Origin: Eopsaltria australis
Taxonomy: Eukaryota > Chordata > Aves > Passeriformes > Petroicidae
DNA: 64,000 nt
Assembly (NCBI GenBank): GCA_034509425.1
Contig: JAVTVJ010001386.1
Span: 1-64,000, forward strand
Direction: 5' to 3'
A program made the translations under genes and the position numbers. The notes beneath the pieces were generated by a model. The model ran no database searches, was not told the DNA's origin, and saw only the letters and a program-made list of their open reading frames with translations. Every line of letters begins with the position of its first letter. Positions within the stretch are counted from its first letter, which is position 1. Shown here one piece after another: positions 14,565 to 25,813 of this stretch.

Positions 14565-14582
14565 ATCACTTCGGGGTCACCA
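14565..14582 (-). promoter_or_regulatory. retroviral primer-binding site, tRNA-Trp type
   Basis: On the minus strand this reads TGGTGACCCCGAAGTGAT. From memory of the family, avian leukosis/sarcoma viruses use tRNA-Trp with an 18-nt site that differs from this one at a single base. It lies two bases (AT) after an LTR that ends in AACA, the standard position. This indicates an alpharetrovirus-like or class II insertion. Confidence 0.8.
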
Positions 14583-14584
14583 AT

Positions 14585-15055
14585 TGTTAAAAACGGGTCC
14601 ATGAACAAAAATTTTAGTAAAATAATATTGAACATTTATTAGTAGAACAAAGCAAAAACAGCGCTGGGGTGCATAGCATAACTGCTAGAGGCACTGTTTT
14701 TGTTTATTTCACAAATGGGTAAAATACTTTCTTTAACTGTTACATATTCATTAAGCTCAGAAGAAAATTTACACTTCACACTCCTCTTTCCCTGGCCTCT
14801 GCCCTCCCTCCCGCCGTCTTGGCACCTTCCCAAGTCTGGTGGATTTCAGGCAGAGACTTCTTTTGATAGCTATGAATTGGGGTGAGTGTCTTAGCTTCTC
14901 TTGTCTCTTCTGAAATCCTTTGCTCTGTAATTCCTCAACTCGACCGATGTTTATAGCTATATATTTATGACTACAATTTTTGATATACCACAATTATCTC
15001 GAGGTTGTAATTTCACTACAATCTAGTTTCTACTTAACTATATTTTATCATAACA
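14585..15055 (-). mobile_element. 5' LTR of a truncated class II-like provirus
   Basis: Read on the minus strand, the LTR ends at 14585 (...TTTTTAACA) directly before the primer site. AATAAA is at 14640-14635 and a TATA-like ATAAATATATAG at 14969-14957. The U3 start is uncertain. TAACA at 15051-15055 would give a TGTTA...TAACA inverted repeat, but the LTR could extend to about 15.2 kb. The matching 3' LTR was not found to the left, so no target duplication can be tested and the insertion is probably truncated. Confidence 0.65.
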
Positions 15056-16499
15056 CTATTTCTACAAATTATGAAGAGCCAACATTTATCATTTACTCAT
15101 TCATTACATATGTAAGCATGCTTACGTACTTACATTACTGACTTTTCAGTAAAATTTCAAAGCACTGTACAAATAAATAGTTCAAAACTCTCACACGAAA
15201 ACTTTCGTGCTATGTGAAAAATCACTAAAAGAATTTATCATGCAGGTGATCTCTGTTCACCTTATACTTGAAATTAAAAAAAAAAAAAAAAAAAAGGAGT
15301 ACATCAAAAATGGTACCTTCAGTACAAGTACAGCAGCCTTCTATACACACAGAAAAGCAGTAAGGAAGCATTTTACCAGGTCACACAGAAAAAATTCCAA
15401 TAATCTTTCTTAGTCGAATCACATTTTAAACCTCAATAATCACACAATTTAAAAGAAAGCCAGCCAGCAAAGATTGGTAGAGCAGAAGTACTTCTTACTG
15501 CTAACATCACTAGTCATATGTCCTTTTGCATTAAGTGAAATCTTCAGTCACAAAAACAGAGAAGGAAAGGCAGTGAGATGGACAGCAGTGAAGCTGCAGA
15601 TTGTGGTGGAAGAACGTTCCAGACGCCCAACACCTGGATCTCCCAAACTGAGTTGGTGAATAGTCCTGGAACAGCAGAGCAAGGTGATTGGAAACACCAT
15701 GCAAGGCAGTCCAAAAATCAAACATTCAGCACGCTCAAGCTTAAAGATCAAAAGTTGGATTTCCCTGCCAAGCTCTCTGCACAGCACGCCACAGGCAGCC
15801 CCCATGCAGGAGGTTTGCTGTGCGAGCAGAGGCCGCCCCTCACGCCGCATTGCTCTGAACCAGCAAAGCACATTCAGGACAAGCTGCACAGCACGGCAAC
15901 ATGGCCTCATCAGCATAAAACAAAGCCATCACTGGCACCAGCAGCTCATCATTGACAAACATGTGACTAACATGGACATAGTGGTATTTTTGTCCTCATT
16001 CTGAAGCAATTATCAAAGAAGATTCAACATGGAAAACTGACATAAAGGCATGTGCAAGTAGGAAACTCTTCACGGGATTTATCTGAACACAGGCTTCAAA
16101 GACTAGAGTTTCTCATTTAGGGACTTACTATAAAAAAAAATAAAGTTCAAACTGCTTCATTTTTCTGAATTCATGGAATGATACTGAACTTGCTTTGAAA
16201 GGTTTAAAATAGAATTACACATTTGATACAGAGGGCTTACGATTTAAGGGTTAATTGCTGATTGTGGACACTACTGGTACTGTTAAATTTTGTTGCTGCT
16301 TACTAGACAATATATACCGCTTGCTCAACACTTATTATGCTTTCCAAGCAGAAAGGAAAGGATGTATGGCCATTGATAAGAAAGGGAAACCGGGACCAAA
16401 GATCCTGTTTTCGGATCCTGAAACCAGCTCGAACCGGCTCTGGGGTTCGGACTTGGACTAGGAACTTAGAGAGCATACGCAGGGAAGAAAGGTAAAAAG
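15056..16499. other. no gene; A20 tract and a GC-richer block
   Basis: A run of 20 A residues lies at 15276-15295. The block at about 15560-15960 is GC-richer than its surroundings, with overlapping open frames of up to 125 codons on both strands, but none shows a known domain. It could be an old repeat or a noncoding exon. Confidence 0.35.
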
Positions 16500-16812
16500 T
16501 TCATCTGAGGAAGACCACTTACTTCATCTGAAGAAGACCTTTACTTCATCACTAAGTGGCAGTGCGCAGGCATATTGGAATGCTAATGACTTTTGAACTA
16601 ATTATAATATGAAGCCAGGAAAGACCATGAATATGTGTAGGTGCATTGTGTGATCTAATGCATATGTAACTTGTAACCAGATATATACCTAGCTGAGTGC
16701 CACTGACGGCACGCATGGATTTGCAGAAATTATTCTCCCATGTGTCACAGCACTGGCAAAATATACCTACTTTACAACTTTATTAAGTTGTGGAGTTTTT
16801 CCGCATATCGCA
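16500..16812 (+). mobile_element. probable LTR 3' portion
   Basis: The tail is LTR-like. It contains the hairpin-forming CAAC(TTTATTAA)GTTG near 16777-16792, then a TTTTTCCGC tract and a terminal CA at 16811-16812, resembling the R-U5 ends of avian class I LTRs. Three short direct repeats beginning TTCATC (16500, 16523, 16545; period 22-23) mark the left part. No target duplication was established and the 5' limit is unknown. Confidence 0.4.
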
Positions 16813-19715
16813 TTTACTTGACTTTTATAGTAGTATCTATTTAGGAAATAGGAAAACTGTGACTGCACACTTACACCGTTATGAGGTTAAGTATTTCAGG
16901 AAGAAAGTTTAAACACTGGCTTTTATTTGGAAAATGAGTTTAAAATTTGAAATTAAAATATCAGCAGAAGCTGATTTATGACATCACAGTATCAAAATAT
17001 TAAATCACTCTCCTGCTTCACTAACTTGTAAGGCTCACTTACAAAGAAAGCATAACCTATATGTAGCTCAGCTCTTTATTTCAGAAGTCAAAGTACTTCA
17101 GTGGTCTGGTGAAAGCTGTTCTTCACACATCCAGAAGCAGAGAGAGAACTCCAATGAAGCTCTCCTCAAGCCTTCAGAGTGTGGAACATCAGATAGTTAC
17201 ACCTCTGCCTGCAGAAAGAGCTATACAGTTGACTTGCTAAGATCATTCTTGTGAAAGGTGAACCCATGTTTGCCATCTACCTGCTGATCTTGATTAAAAG
17301 CCTTAAGATACTATAAAAAAGTAGTATCAGGCTACAAAAATTGACATATATTCTGGAATGCTTATCAAATAAGTAAGCTGCCCTAAAAGAGGCCCGATAT
17401 TAATAGTAATACAAAAAGGAGTGGGAAATAAAATCTCTTCAGAGATCTTTTTCCATCCCTTATGCTCCCAGCAATTTTAAAAAATATTTCTGCCAACATA
17501 TTGTTTTGTGTCAAATAAAAACTGAAGATATTTGAGGATATGATCTTTGGTGTTTATTCCTCACGGTTATAAAATTAGCCTGAGATTCATTATTCAGAAT
17601 ATAAACAGCTTTAAATGTTTAAACGTAAAGTGAAATGTGTGCATCTAATACTGGAGCTGTGTTTTACCTGCAGAACATTTTGCATCCTCTTTGTGCCCTA
17701 GGAATTGCATTTTATTACTTTCAAAAGAATTAACATAGTTTTGACTGGGGGAAAAAAAAAAAGAAAAAAGACAGACTACATAGAGTTTTTAATGCTGAAA
17801 CAGATCTGGTATGCAAGATCCATATGCACAAATGTCTAGTCTATTTGTGTTTATTTTCAGCACACCATTTCAGAAACACGTTTTCAAATAGCCACAATAT
17901 TAGTATCTGTTTTTCATTTAATGAATGTCCATACTGAATAGTTCCTGAATGTTCAAAGTGCATTAAACATATTTCTTTTTCTATTACATTTTCATGTACT
18001 TACAATTGTAAATTTCATTGTACTGCAGCAGGCATTAAAAAAAAAAAATAAAGCGTTGGGTTGGTTGGTTGGGGTTTTTTAGTGACATGGGGGAACAAAT
18101 GGAGCAATACTTTTTGAGAGAAAATCTACTACATTCCACTTCAGAATTAAAAGCACAACCAAATCCATCTAAAAGTTCCTTCAAGACAGGCACAATTATG
18201 GAATGATCTTTCAGATATGTACAGATGCACAGCAAAAGCATTTTCAGCTTTCCAGGCATACTTGCTTCAGGCCTCACTTAACATTGCAGAACTGCCACTC
18301 CACAGGACTTCCTGCATACTTTCAGCCTAATAAACTGTCTGAATAAACTAAATGGTTTAAGTAATGCATAGAACTATTTAAGCACATTTATCACCTCCTA
18401 TCAACAACTTATTTCCTTCAGAACCCCTCTTCCAGAGCAAGGGTGTTTCCTATTCAGTTTCTTGTCCTAAATTACACCCTGGCATAGTCCCTCTCTCCCT
18501 TTCATCATGAGTGAGGAGTGAAGAGTATCACCCAGCCCACTTTTATGGCAAATCAGGGCTAAACCCAGGTAATGCAAATATTGTTATCATGCATCTCCAC
18601 TTTGAGTAATTTGAGAGAGATTATTTAAAAACATAATGGTGAAAAAAGTTTGAATTCCTCTGACCTAGTCTTTCTTTTTTTTTTTTTTAGTACATAGGTC
18701 TCAGGCACTTACTTCATGTTCAGAAAAAACAGGGTTAAATGAATCATCATGGAAATATGTCTACTCCTCCTGAGTGATTAACTCAGACATAAATATCTAC
18801 CTTTTAGATGCCTCAATTGGGTTAGATGAGTATTGGCAAAATATTTAAGGAAGCATTCGGAGGGATCATGAAAACACCCCAGACTTCCCCACACTTTCCA
18901 AGGCCTGAGCATAGAACTGCAGAGGAGCGAGGCTGCCGCAAGCAAGGGAAAGACGGCAGCAATGGTTCCATACGGTGGAGTACTGTCCAGATTTTCTTAG
19001 CTTCTACCTAGAAGAAAATTTTTTGCATTTGAGACTCAGGTGACACAACTCTTTTGCCTTTAAGAGGAAGATAAAATCATCTAAGGGAACTAATTATGGA
19101 AAGGAATATCTGTATAATTATTGAAGTAATCTTTTCTCACTTCCCCAGTTAGATGGGGTAAAAATACTTTACAACATTTCCAAGGAGTTAACATAATTTG
19201 TTTCCAACCTGTTTATGAAATATTATTCTCAAGAGATCAAATTTAATGAGCAAGGGTATGTCTAAAAGGAAAGGGAATACAGATCTGAAGGTACTTGGCT
19301 GCAGCTCTCTAGCAATCAAGCATATGAAAATATTTAATAGGCATGGAAAGTTGAAGATAAATGAACAGTGGAGAAGGCATTTTTATATAGTGAAGTGAAT
19401 TCATAGTTGGAACATAAGAGTAACTTGATTGGGATTCATGTAGCTTACTTAGTACTTTTTACAGTATAAAGGCTTCTCCTTGCTTATTAGATTGCTGAAT
19501 TAGGTGGTTGAAGTCTAAAGAACTCTAACGTTCTTCCAAGAACTTGGGTTCAATTCATGAATTCACCTGATTCTATTTTGAAAACTCATGAGCTGCTACA
19601 ATTCATTGTTAACTGTAACATCATGCCACGAACAATACTAAATAATAAGGGTTAGAGGCTTTGACTACTCTGAAAGAATCTACTTTTATTCTGGTATTCG
19701 CTGTGCCACACAAAT
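16813..19715. other. AT-rich unique DNA, no gene seen
   Basis: No recognisable exon, RNA gene or mobile element. Short A- and T-runs only, for example near 17750 and 18670. Confidence 0.45.
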
Positions 19716-19720
19716 TGTAC
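19716..19720. repeat. left target-site duplication TGTAC
   Basis: TGTAC immediately precedes the LTR that starts at 19721 and recurs exactly at 21605-21609 right after its terminal CA. A perfect 5-bp duplication fixes both ends of the element. Confidence 0.8.
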
Positions 19721-20730
19721 TGTCGTGGAATAATCTCAGTTGAAAATTCCCGGTATAAAAAGAAGAGGTGGAGCCGGAAATGAGACATCCGGTATTACAA
19801 GTTCCGCCTACAGAAAACTCATAAAACCAGGAGAACACCTGGAGAGACCCTCTTTTTAGACTTCCGGCGGATCGAGAGAGAGGACATGGCTCTCTTCCCC
19901 CCCCACGCTGTCTGATGAGGCCCCCTCAGGCCACACACGTGGCCTGGGCTAGCGGGCCGAGATGGCGTGGGGGGAGGGAGGGAGGGAGAAGGAGATAAAA
20001 GGACCCGACCCAGCTCTTCGGCAGAAACAGTTCAGCCAAGTCGACATGTTAACTACGGTAGGCAGCGCCAGGCTCCGTGGCTCTGAGCCCTGCTCTGTTG
20101 CCCCAGGCCGAAGTGACTCAGCTTTTGTTGGCCTCTGTTGGGCTGGCCTGGGCTGGTTTCACGGCGCCACTCAGCTCCGCCTGAGCTGTGAGAGGCTTTA
20201 TTCTGCTGCCCCCGGCCAAGGAACTTTACCAGCTCCGCTTCGCCTAGCCTGGGCCACGTCGGTCCTCCCTCCGCAGCGCAGCCTGGCAGGAAGAGGGTTT
20301 GGGGGCGGGCCCCGTAGGGCTCGGGAGCGCCCCACCGGTTAGCTCCGCAGCGCGGCTCAGCGCGGGAGAGAGAGAAAGCTCAGACTGGGCCCCTCCTATA
20401 GCTCGGATGCGGCTCCGTCGGCTCCTTGCAACTCGGCGTGGGAGAGAGAGAGCTCGGGGCCGGCTTGGATGCAACACCGCCGGTCGACCCCACGCACAGT
20501 CCGGCACGGGAGAAGGCTTAAGCTCCTTCCCTCTCCCCCCCCTCCTCTCTTGCAGCCTGGGCGTGGCCCCGCCGAGCCCCTGCAACTCAAGCATGGCTTG
20601 GATGGGAAAACGGCACAAACAAACTCCTTTCCCTCAGTTCAAACGCGGACTTACTACACTTAAACCACGCGGGCAAAAGTCATGCAACCATCGCCCAGCT
20701 GAAAGACAAATTAACTGTTTCTTTTATTCA

Positions 20731-20757
20731 TTTCACACACACACCCCCCCCCCCCCC
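20731..20757 (+). repeat. (CA)n followed by C14
   Basis: A short CA repeat runs into 14 consecutive C residues at 20744-20757 inside the long solo LTR. The length is likely variable or prone to sequencing error. Confidence 0.8.
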
Positions 20758-21201
20758 AAAAGAGCGCAGGAATGAAGGCACCTTCAAAAGGTACAGCATA
20801 GAGACTTTAAGTTAATGAATATAACCAAGCTTATTTTCAAAGAAGGAAGAGATGAGGAGTGCTTTGAAGCTGAAAATTCTCTTGCAAAAAACATGTTGAT
20901 AGATTCGGCTATAATATACCCTATAATATATGAACAATGGTCTAAAAGAAGTGAAAAAAGGAGGATGTAATGTTCTAGGTTGTAAGCAGTGGACTGAGAC
21001 TTTTGTGTATAAAATTTCCTTGCCCCGGGAATAGTAGAAGACTTGTGTTGCCAATAATGAAGAAAGGGGATTTCGTTGCCACTGTAATAGAAACGTTCAT
21101 CCTCAAAAAAGCACCTCAATGACCATCATATGTCCATTGGTAGTAGCCCTGGGAAAGCTACTGAGGTGGGAAGGAGTCCAGAAAAGCAAATTTTTTCCTT
21201 T

Positions 21202-21217
21202 GGGGGGGAGGGGGGGG
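21202..21217 (+). other. G-run tract, possible quadruplex
   Basis: G7-A-G8 inside the long solo LTR. Two long G-runs could supply four G-triplets, so quadruplex formation is possible but untested. Confidence 0.4.
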
Positions 21218-21604
21218 TTGCTTGCTGGGAAGCTGATAACCATGGCAACTATATTTCCTATGGGGAGTCAACAGGATAGAACAAAAGAAAGCTTCTCTCT
21301 CTACATGAATTAAGAAAAGAACTGTTTTTCCAGAGGTGCAATTTAACTACAAGTCAAAGTGTTACTTTTAGTATGGTTAGTAGGAAAGAAATGAAAGGAA
21401 AAGGTGTCCTAAAGGGTTTGTGCTGATTCCTGATTATTATTATTCCTGTTTTAAGTCTGTTAATAAAATTATTTTTGTATTCCTTAAAGCATAAGCCTGC
21501 TTTGCCTACTATTTATCCTCATCTCACAACAAAATCAAATAATTTTGGCTACAAAATTAATGTTTCTACCTAGTTTCGATCCCCCAAACCTCCAAACTGC
21601 AACA

Positions 21605-21609
21605 TGTAC
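21605..21609. repeat. right target-site duplication TGTAC
   Basis: Exact copy of 19716-19720, directly after the LTR end CAACA. Confidence 0.8.
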
Positions 21610-22846
21610 TATGCTGAGGATGTTGCATTCTGTCATTGTTTGTTTAACTACTGGAAAATTGCCAATAGAAAGAAAAATGGGAAATTGTTTTGATGAAGTG
21701 GTTTCCTGAACAATCTTGGCTGAAAAGTCTCTCTCCATATGACTTTTGAGCTGTACCTTTATCTAAAACTTCATCTTTATACTTCTGTAGTCTCTATCAT
21801 CTAAGGATCTTAGAGCTTTGCCAATATTTATTACACTTCATGGCAATCTTATACAGAAATAAACTAATCATATCATTCTATGATAAATAAACAGTGAAAA
21901 TGCTGTAAAGTAAGATAACATTATAATGGATTTGAAAATATTTCAGTTAAAAAAAAATCGAGACTGTTAGGTATTAGGTTTGTTTTCATATAGTATAGAT
22001 TAAATTAATTATATAGATTACATTAAATCTTTAATATACTGTTTATGCTTCTGAGAAATTAGGTTTTCCAAATCTGGTTTTCTGTTTGGACTAACACTAC
22101 CATGAATCCAAGTTTAGTTATTTTGCCTGTATGTCTCAGCTATGAAGCAACATACTACTACTGTAATTTTCTTTGACTATGTTCTCCCATAATATATTAT
22201 GAAAATCCATATATGCCTGGATATATCCCGGATAGGGATTCTTGCTGATACACAATGTAGTTAACACTTAAGGACACAAAACCACAAATTATACTTTTAG
22301 CTTTCTGTAGCAGCAAAACTGAGCAATGACAGGACCACTAGGACATGCACTTGAAAACGATTCAGTGACCAAACTGGCCATAGTAACACTTTAGTATATG
22401 TATGTATAATGCATACTACCAACCATCATCAGTAATTGTTGCATCAAGGTCTGATAACTTCTGAGAACACTAAAACACAGCTTTTATGAAATAGTCCATC
22501 TTGGTTAAGGTTAATCTAAGAGTAAATAACCCTTCTCTTTAAAAAAATACATTTTACAGTACTTTATTGGTATTTCTTGCATTTTTGAATTCCAGCTTTA
22601 CAGTCCTGCTGCACTTTGTCAAATTAAAGGGCTCTCTAACTATAGCTTTCTCTTCCCAGTGCAGGTACTCACAATCTTTGATCAAGTTAACTCTGAACTC
22701 CTCATTACAAACGAAATAAATTGAACTTAAGTCAGCCACTGCTTAAGGTGATTTTGCTAGACCACTGAAGCATTTCTGTAAGAGCTACAAGCCTTCACAT
22801 CTTTCACAGCAGTGAAAAAATTTCTTCTGCATTGGAATATATGTCC
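21610..22846. other. AT-rich unique DNA, no gene seen
   Basis: Nothing recognisable; short AT-rich runs only. Confidence 0.45.
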
Positions 22847-22852
22847 AAGAAC

Positions 22853-23219
22853 TGTTGGAGAATATCCTTCTTCAGCTGCTCAGACATAAAGTGGGTGAGC
22901 AATCCAGGCCCCTTAGACGAAAGCTAGGCCTCTGCTCAAGGTTATTCTCAAGACAACTGTGGGAAAGAGAGACATGAAAGCTGAAAACAAGCTGCAGGTG
23001 TCCAAAGATTAACTTGGCAGAAGAAACTGTTACTGTTGTTGCCTTCTGATATCAGCTTGGTGTTTTAATTAGAATAGAGAAAGCTCCTGTGGGAAACTTC
23101 TGTGGGGAATAACGTTTTGAGCACGGACAGCACTATAAAGTGTGTGCACTTTCTGACAATAAACGAGCTTGATTTATCACTCACATTGAGTCGGCATCTT
23201 GCTTCTCTCGCCACCAACA
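22853..23219 (+). mobile_element. solo LTR, ERVK-like family, U5 type 2
   Basis: 367 bp from TGTTGG to CCAACA, with perfect hexamer terminal inverted repeats. It is flanked by AAGAAC at 22847-22852 and 23220-23225, a perfect 6-bp duplication typical of class II (ERVK/alpharetrovirus) integration. TATAAAG is at 23134-23140 and AATAAA at 23158-23163, giving the compact promoter/poly(A) layout of this family. U3 matches the LTRs at 24022-24410 and 30379-30773. U5 matches only 24022-24410. Confidence 0.92.
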
Positions 23220-23334
23220 AAGAACTAAAGAAAACACTAACATAATGTCTTAATAAAATCAACATTTATTATCTCCTATGATGGATAAATGAATTTGGAG
23301 ACTTATATGGCTATATAAGCTTTCACATAGTTGT

Positions 23335-23394
23335 AGAGAGAGCTGGACTCGATGATCCTTGTGGGTCCCTTCCAACTCAGTATATTCTGTGATT
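23335..23394 (+). mobile_element. CR1 LINE 3' end fragment
   Basis: The sequence carries the conserved CR1 3'-terminal signature: CTGGACTCGATGATC, then GGTCCCTTCCAACTC, then ATTCTGTGATT, the beginning of the 8-bp CR1 tail repeat. Only about 60 bp of recognisable element remain, consistent with the extreme 5' truncation usual for CR1. It lies between two oppositely oriented LTRs. Confidence 0.85.
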
Positions 23395-24015
23395 TATTTT
23401 TAGATTATATCCCTCTGAAACACTTAATTAGGTAATCTAATGTTCCACTTTACTATGACGTTTAGCTCTGCAGGAACACCAATAAATGGTACACAAATTA
23501 AATGCATAGCAAGGCTAAGGTTTTTTATGACACCTCTTCACAATTCAGAAGGCACAATAAACATCAACCAGTTCACAAAATAATCAAATATTGACACTTC
23601 ACCAATAAAGCAGGGTATCTAGTACAACTGGTGATGAAATTAACAGGAACTAATACACTAAAAACATCCAGCATTGCTGCCTGTGTTGTATTTTTATCCT
23701 CTTTGCCTTTCCCAACATTTTTCATTCTTCATCCACTATCTGTTGTGAGCAAATGGCTTATTTTAGGGACCTTCAGGGATTCTCCATGAGCACACCTGGT
23801 CTTTCACCTGTTTTAAATAATAGTGCTTTCCCTTAAAATAAATGTTACATTCTGGAACAATTTCCTCCAGACCGAAAATGCGTTTTTTTTCTTTAGTTCC
23901 AGTTACATTAGGCCTTTCTGAGTAGTTTTTGCTCAAACAAATGCTTCAAGGTCATTGCTTTAGAATATAATTTCATTCTAAAAAAAGTGTAAAAGATAGT
24001 GTGACCTACTTTATG
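23395..24015. other. unique DNA between inverted LTRs
   Basis: AT-rich sequence with no gene seen. Confidence 0.45.
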
Positions 24016-24021
24016 ATACTT

Positions 24022-24410
24022 TGTTGGGAGGCGAGAGGAGCAAGACGCCGACTCAATGTGAGTGATAAATCAAGCTCGTTTATTGTCAGACAGTGAGCAT
24101 ACTTATACTTCTCCGCATGCCCAAAATAAAACTACGTGATAAGTTTTCACACAGTTTGTTCTCATACAGAAGTTTCACATGGGACTTTTCTCTAATTAGA
24201 GCACTACGTTAGTATCCGAAGGCTACAATAACAGTTTCTTCTGCCAAGTTAATCTTTAAACACCTGCAGCTTGTTTTTGGCTTTTGTGTCTCCCTTTTCC
24301 CCAGCTGTCTTGAGAATAACCTTGAGCAGAGGCCTAGCTCTCATCTAAGGGGCCTGGATTGCTCACTTATACTTTATGTCTGTGCAGCCGGAGATGGTTA
24401 TTCTCCAACA
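24022..24410 (-). mobile_element. solo LTR, ERVK-like family, U5 type 2
   Basis: 389 bp in minus orientation. The plus strand reads TGTTGGGAGG...TTCTCCAACA, so terminal repeats are TGTTGG/CCAACA. It is flanked by ATACTT at 24016-24021 and 24411-24416, a perfect 6-bp duplication. On the minus strand AATAAA is at 24084-24079. It is the closest relative of 22853-23219 in the window and shares its U5, ending in CGCC.CC.AACA. Confidence 0.92.
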
Positions 24411-24416
24411 ATACTT

Positions 24417-25808
24417 CTATGCTGACACTGCTTTCAAATGATCATCTGATTTGTATGATTAACAACACAGGTGAACAGTTTAATGGGATATGGGAATTAT
24501 TTACCCTGAACTGAATGGGGAAAAAAGAATAAAATCACTCTACAGATACATGAAGGAGAGGTGTGTGTTATTGGGTAAAGCTTTCATGAACTAATGACAA
24601 AGCCTGGAACTTCGTTATCTGAAAATGTTCATTTGTAGTTTCCCCATAATTTTTCTTATGCCAAATTGTGCTGACTAACAGTATTTATCTCCTCCTTAAT
24701 ACTAGTGTATGCCACCAAGACCTCTGTGTGGCTCTGTCCCAGTTACTGCAGTTGCTATCCTAGAGATGAAGACAAAACAGAAGTGTTAGTTCATGGCAAA
24801 AACAGTGCCACTCTGCTTTGGCTAAAAGACATCCTTTCATAATAAATTTATGTTTTAATTTTATGGTACCATTTCTAAAACTACTTATGTGATCTGTGCA
24901 AAATTATAATTGCAGCATATTTACACTATCTAGGTGCAATGTTGACAGTTATGTCAGTGTGGTAGCATGGAAAAAAATGTTGGTTAATTGCTCAAGAATT
25001 TGTTCAGAAGCACAGGCATATTTTGCAGCTATTGTTGAGCCCCATCGTCCTAGACTGTCTTCTTAGCAATTAACCCAATTAAGTGAATTTAAACATAGGT
25101 CATGCAGGTTTATGACTGCTAAAAGTAATGTTTCTGACAGTGGAAAAGGCACCTGCTGTTATGCACCTATATTGTCCTAAGTTTCCATGGGATTTAGTTT
25201 GTTTTGATTTTTTTTTCCCAAAACAAGGATGACGACTTCCTAAATCAAAAGGATCACCACCTGTAGCTCTCTAGGAGCCATACATTAAGTAATACATACA
25301 TACATACATAGTAAGCAGAATGAATATATTGAAATAAATTGAAAATAAATTACTTGAAATAAATTACTGAATTAGAGAACTGAGGAAAGGGGGGGAGGGG
25401 GTGGTGGGGGCATGGAGAGAAGAAGAAGAAATTGAAGTGGAATTAAATGACCAAGAGCAACCCTATTTTATCCACAAATAAATCTTACAATCAGCATGTG
25501 GTCAGTGAATTACACTCCACTTGAGCTGGAGAATATTGAGGATGCTTGATGCAGTCTCTCAGACTGTGCTGAAAATAGATACATGGTCCATGCAGATAGA
25601 TCAGAAGGTGCCCATTCCTTTTTCCTCATAGTTGGGGATGGGCCATTTTGCCTTCATTACAAATGCAGTGTATGCTTGGCCAACAAACACTGAATGTAAA
25701 TACTGAAATTGACATGATCAGTATAGTTAGATCTATCCATATATACTATGCTCCCATTTGTCCTTGGATAGGGTCTCTTAAATCAACTAACACATCTTTT
25801 TCTCATGT
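24417..25808. other. unique DNA; ATAC repeat and G-rich tract
   Basis: No gene seen. A short (ATAC)n run lies at about 25290-25310. A G-rich block with runs of 7, 5 and 5 G at 25389-25410 could form a quadruplex. Confidence 0.45.
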
Positions 25809-25813
25809 AGGAC
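25809..25813. repeat. left target-site duplication AGGAC
   Basis: AGGAC precedes the element and recurs at 27455-27459. Confidence 0.85.

Larger units (their letters stand above)
19721..21604 (+). mobile_element. very long solo LTR (1,884 bp)
   Basis: The LTR runs from TGTCGTGG to TGCAACA and is bounded by TGTAC on both sides. AATAAA is at 21462-21467, followed by a block CTGCTTTGCCTACT...ATCTCACAACA (about 21497-21531) shared with the minus-strand LTR at 25814-27454. The centre is CpG-rich with GA-rich purine tracts (about 19850-20620). A TATA-like GATAAAAG lies at 19994-20000, and ACG/GTAGGC at 20057/20058 could act as a splice donor. Open frames of 111-158 codons inside are by-products of GC-rich sequence. 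Plus orientation is set by AATAAA and the shared U5 block. A 5-bp duplication fits class III or class I elements. Confidence 0.8.

Noticed and set aside
13798..15061. CTATTT at both ends as a duplication for the 14585-15055 insertion
   Set aside because: The left copy is not followed by an LTR start, so the match is probably chance.
15548..15955. Overlapping open frames of 106-125 codons on both strands
   Set aside because: Open on both strands at once in a GC-richer pocket, with no known motif, so probably compositional.
19962..20775. GC-rich open frames of up to 158 codons
   Set aside because: They lie inside the solo LTR bounded by TGTAC duplications and reflect its CpG-rich core.
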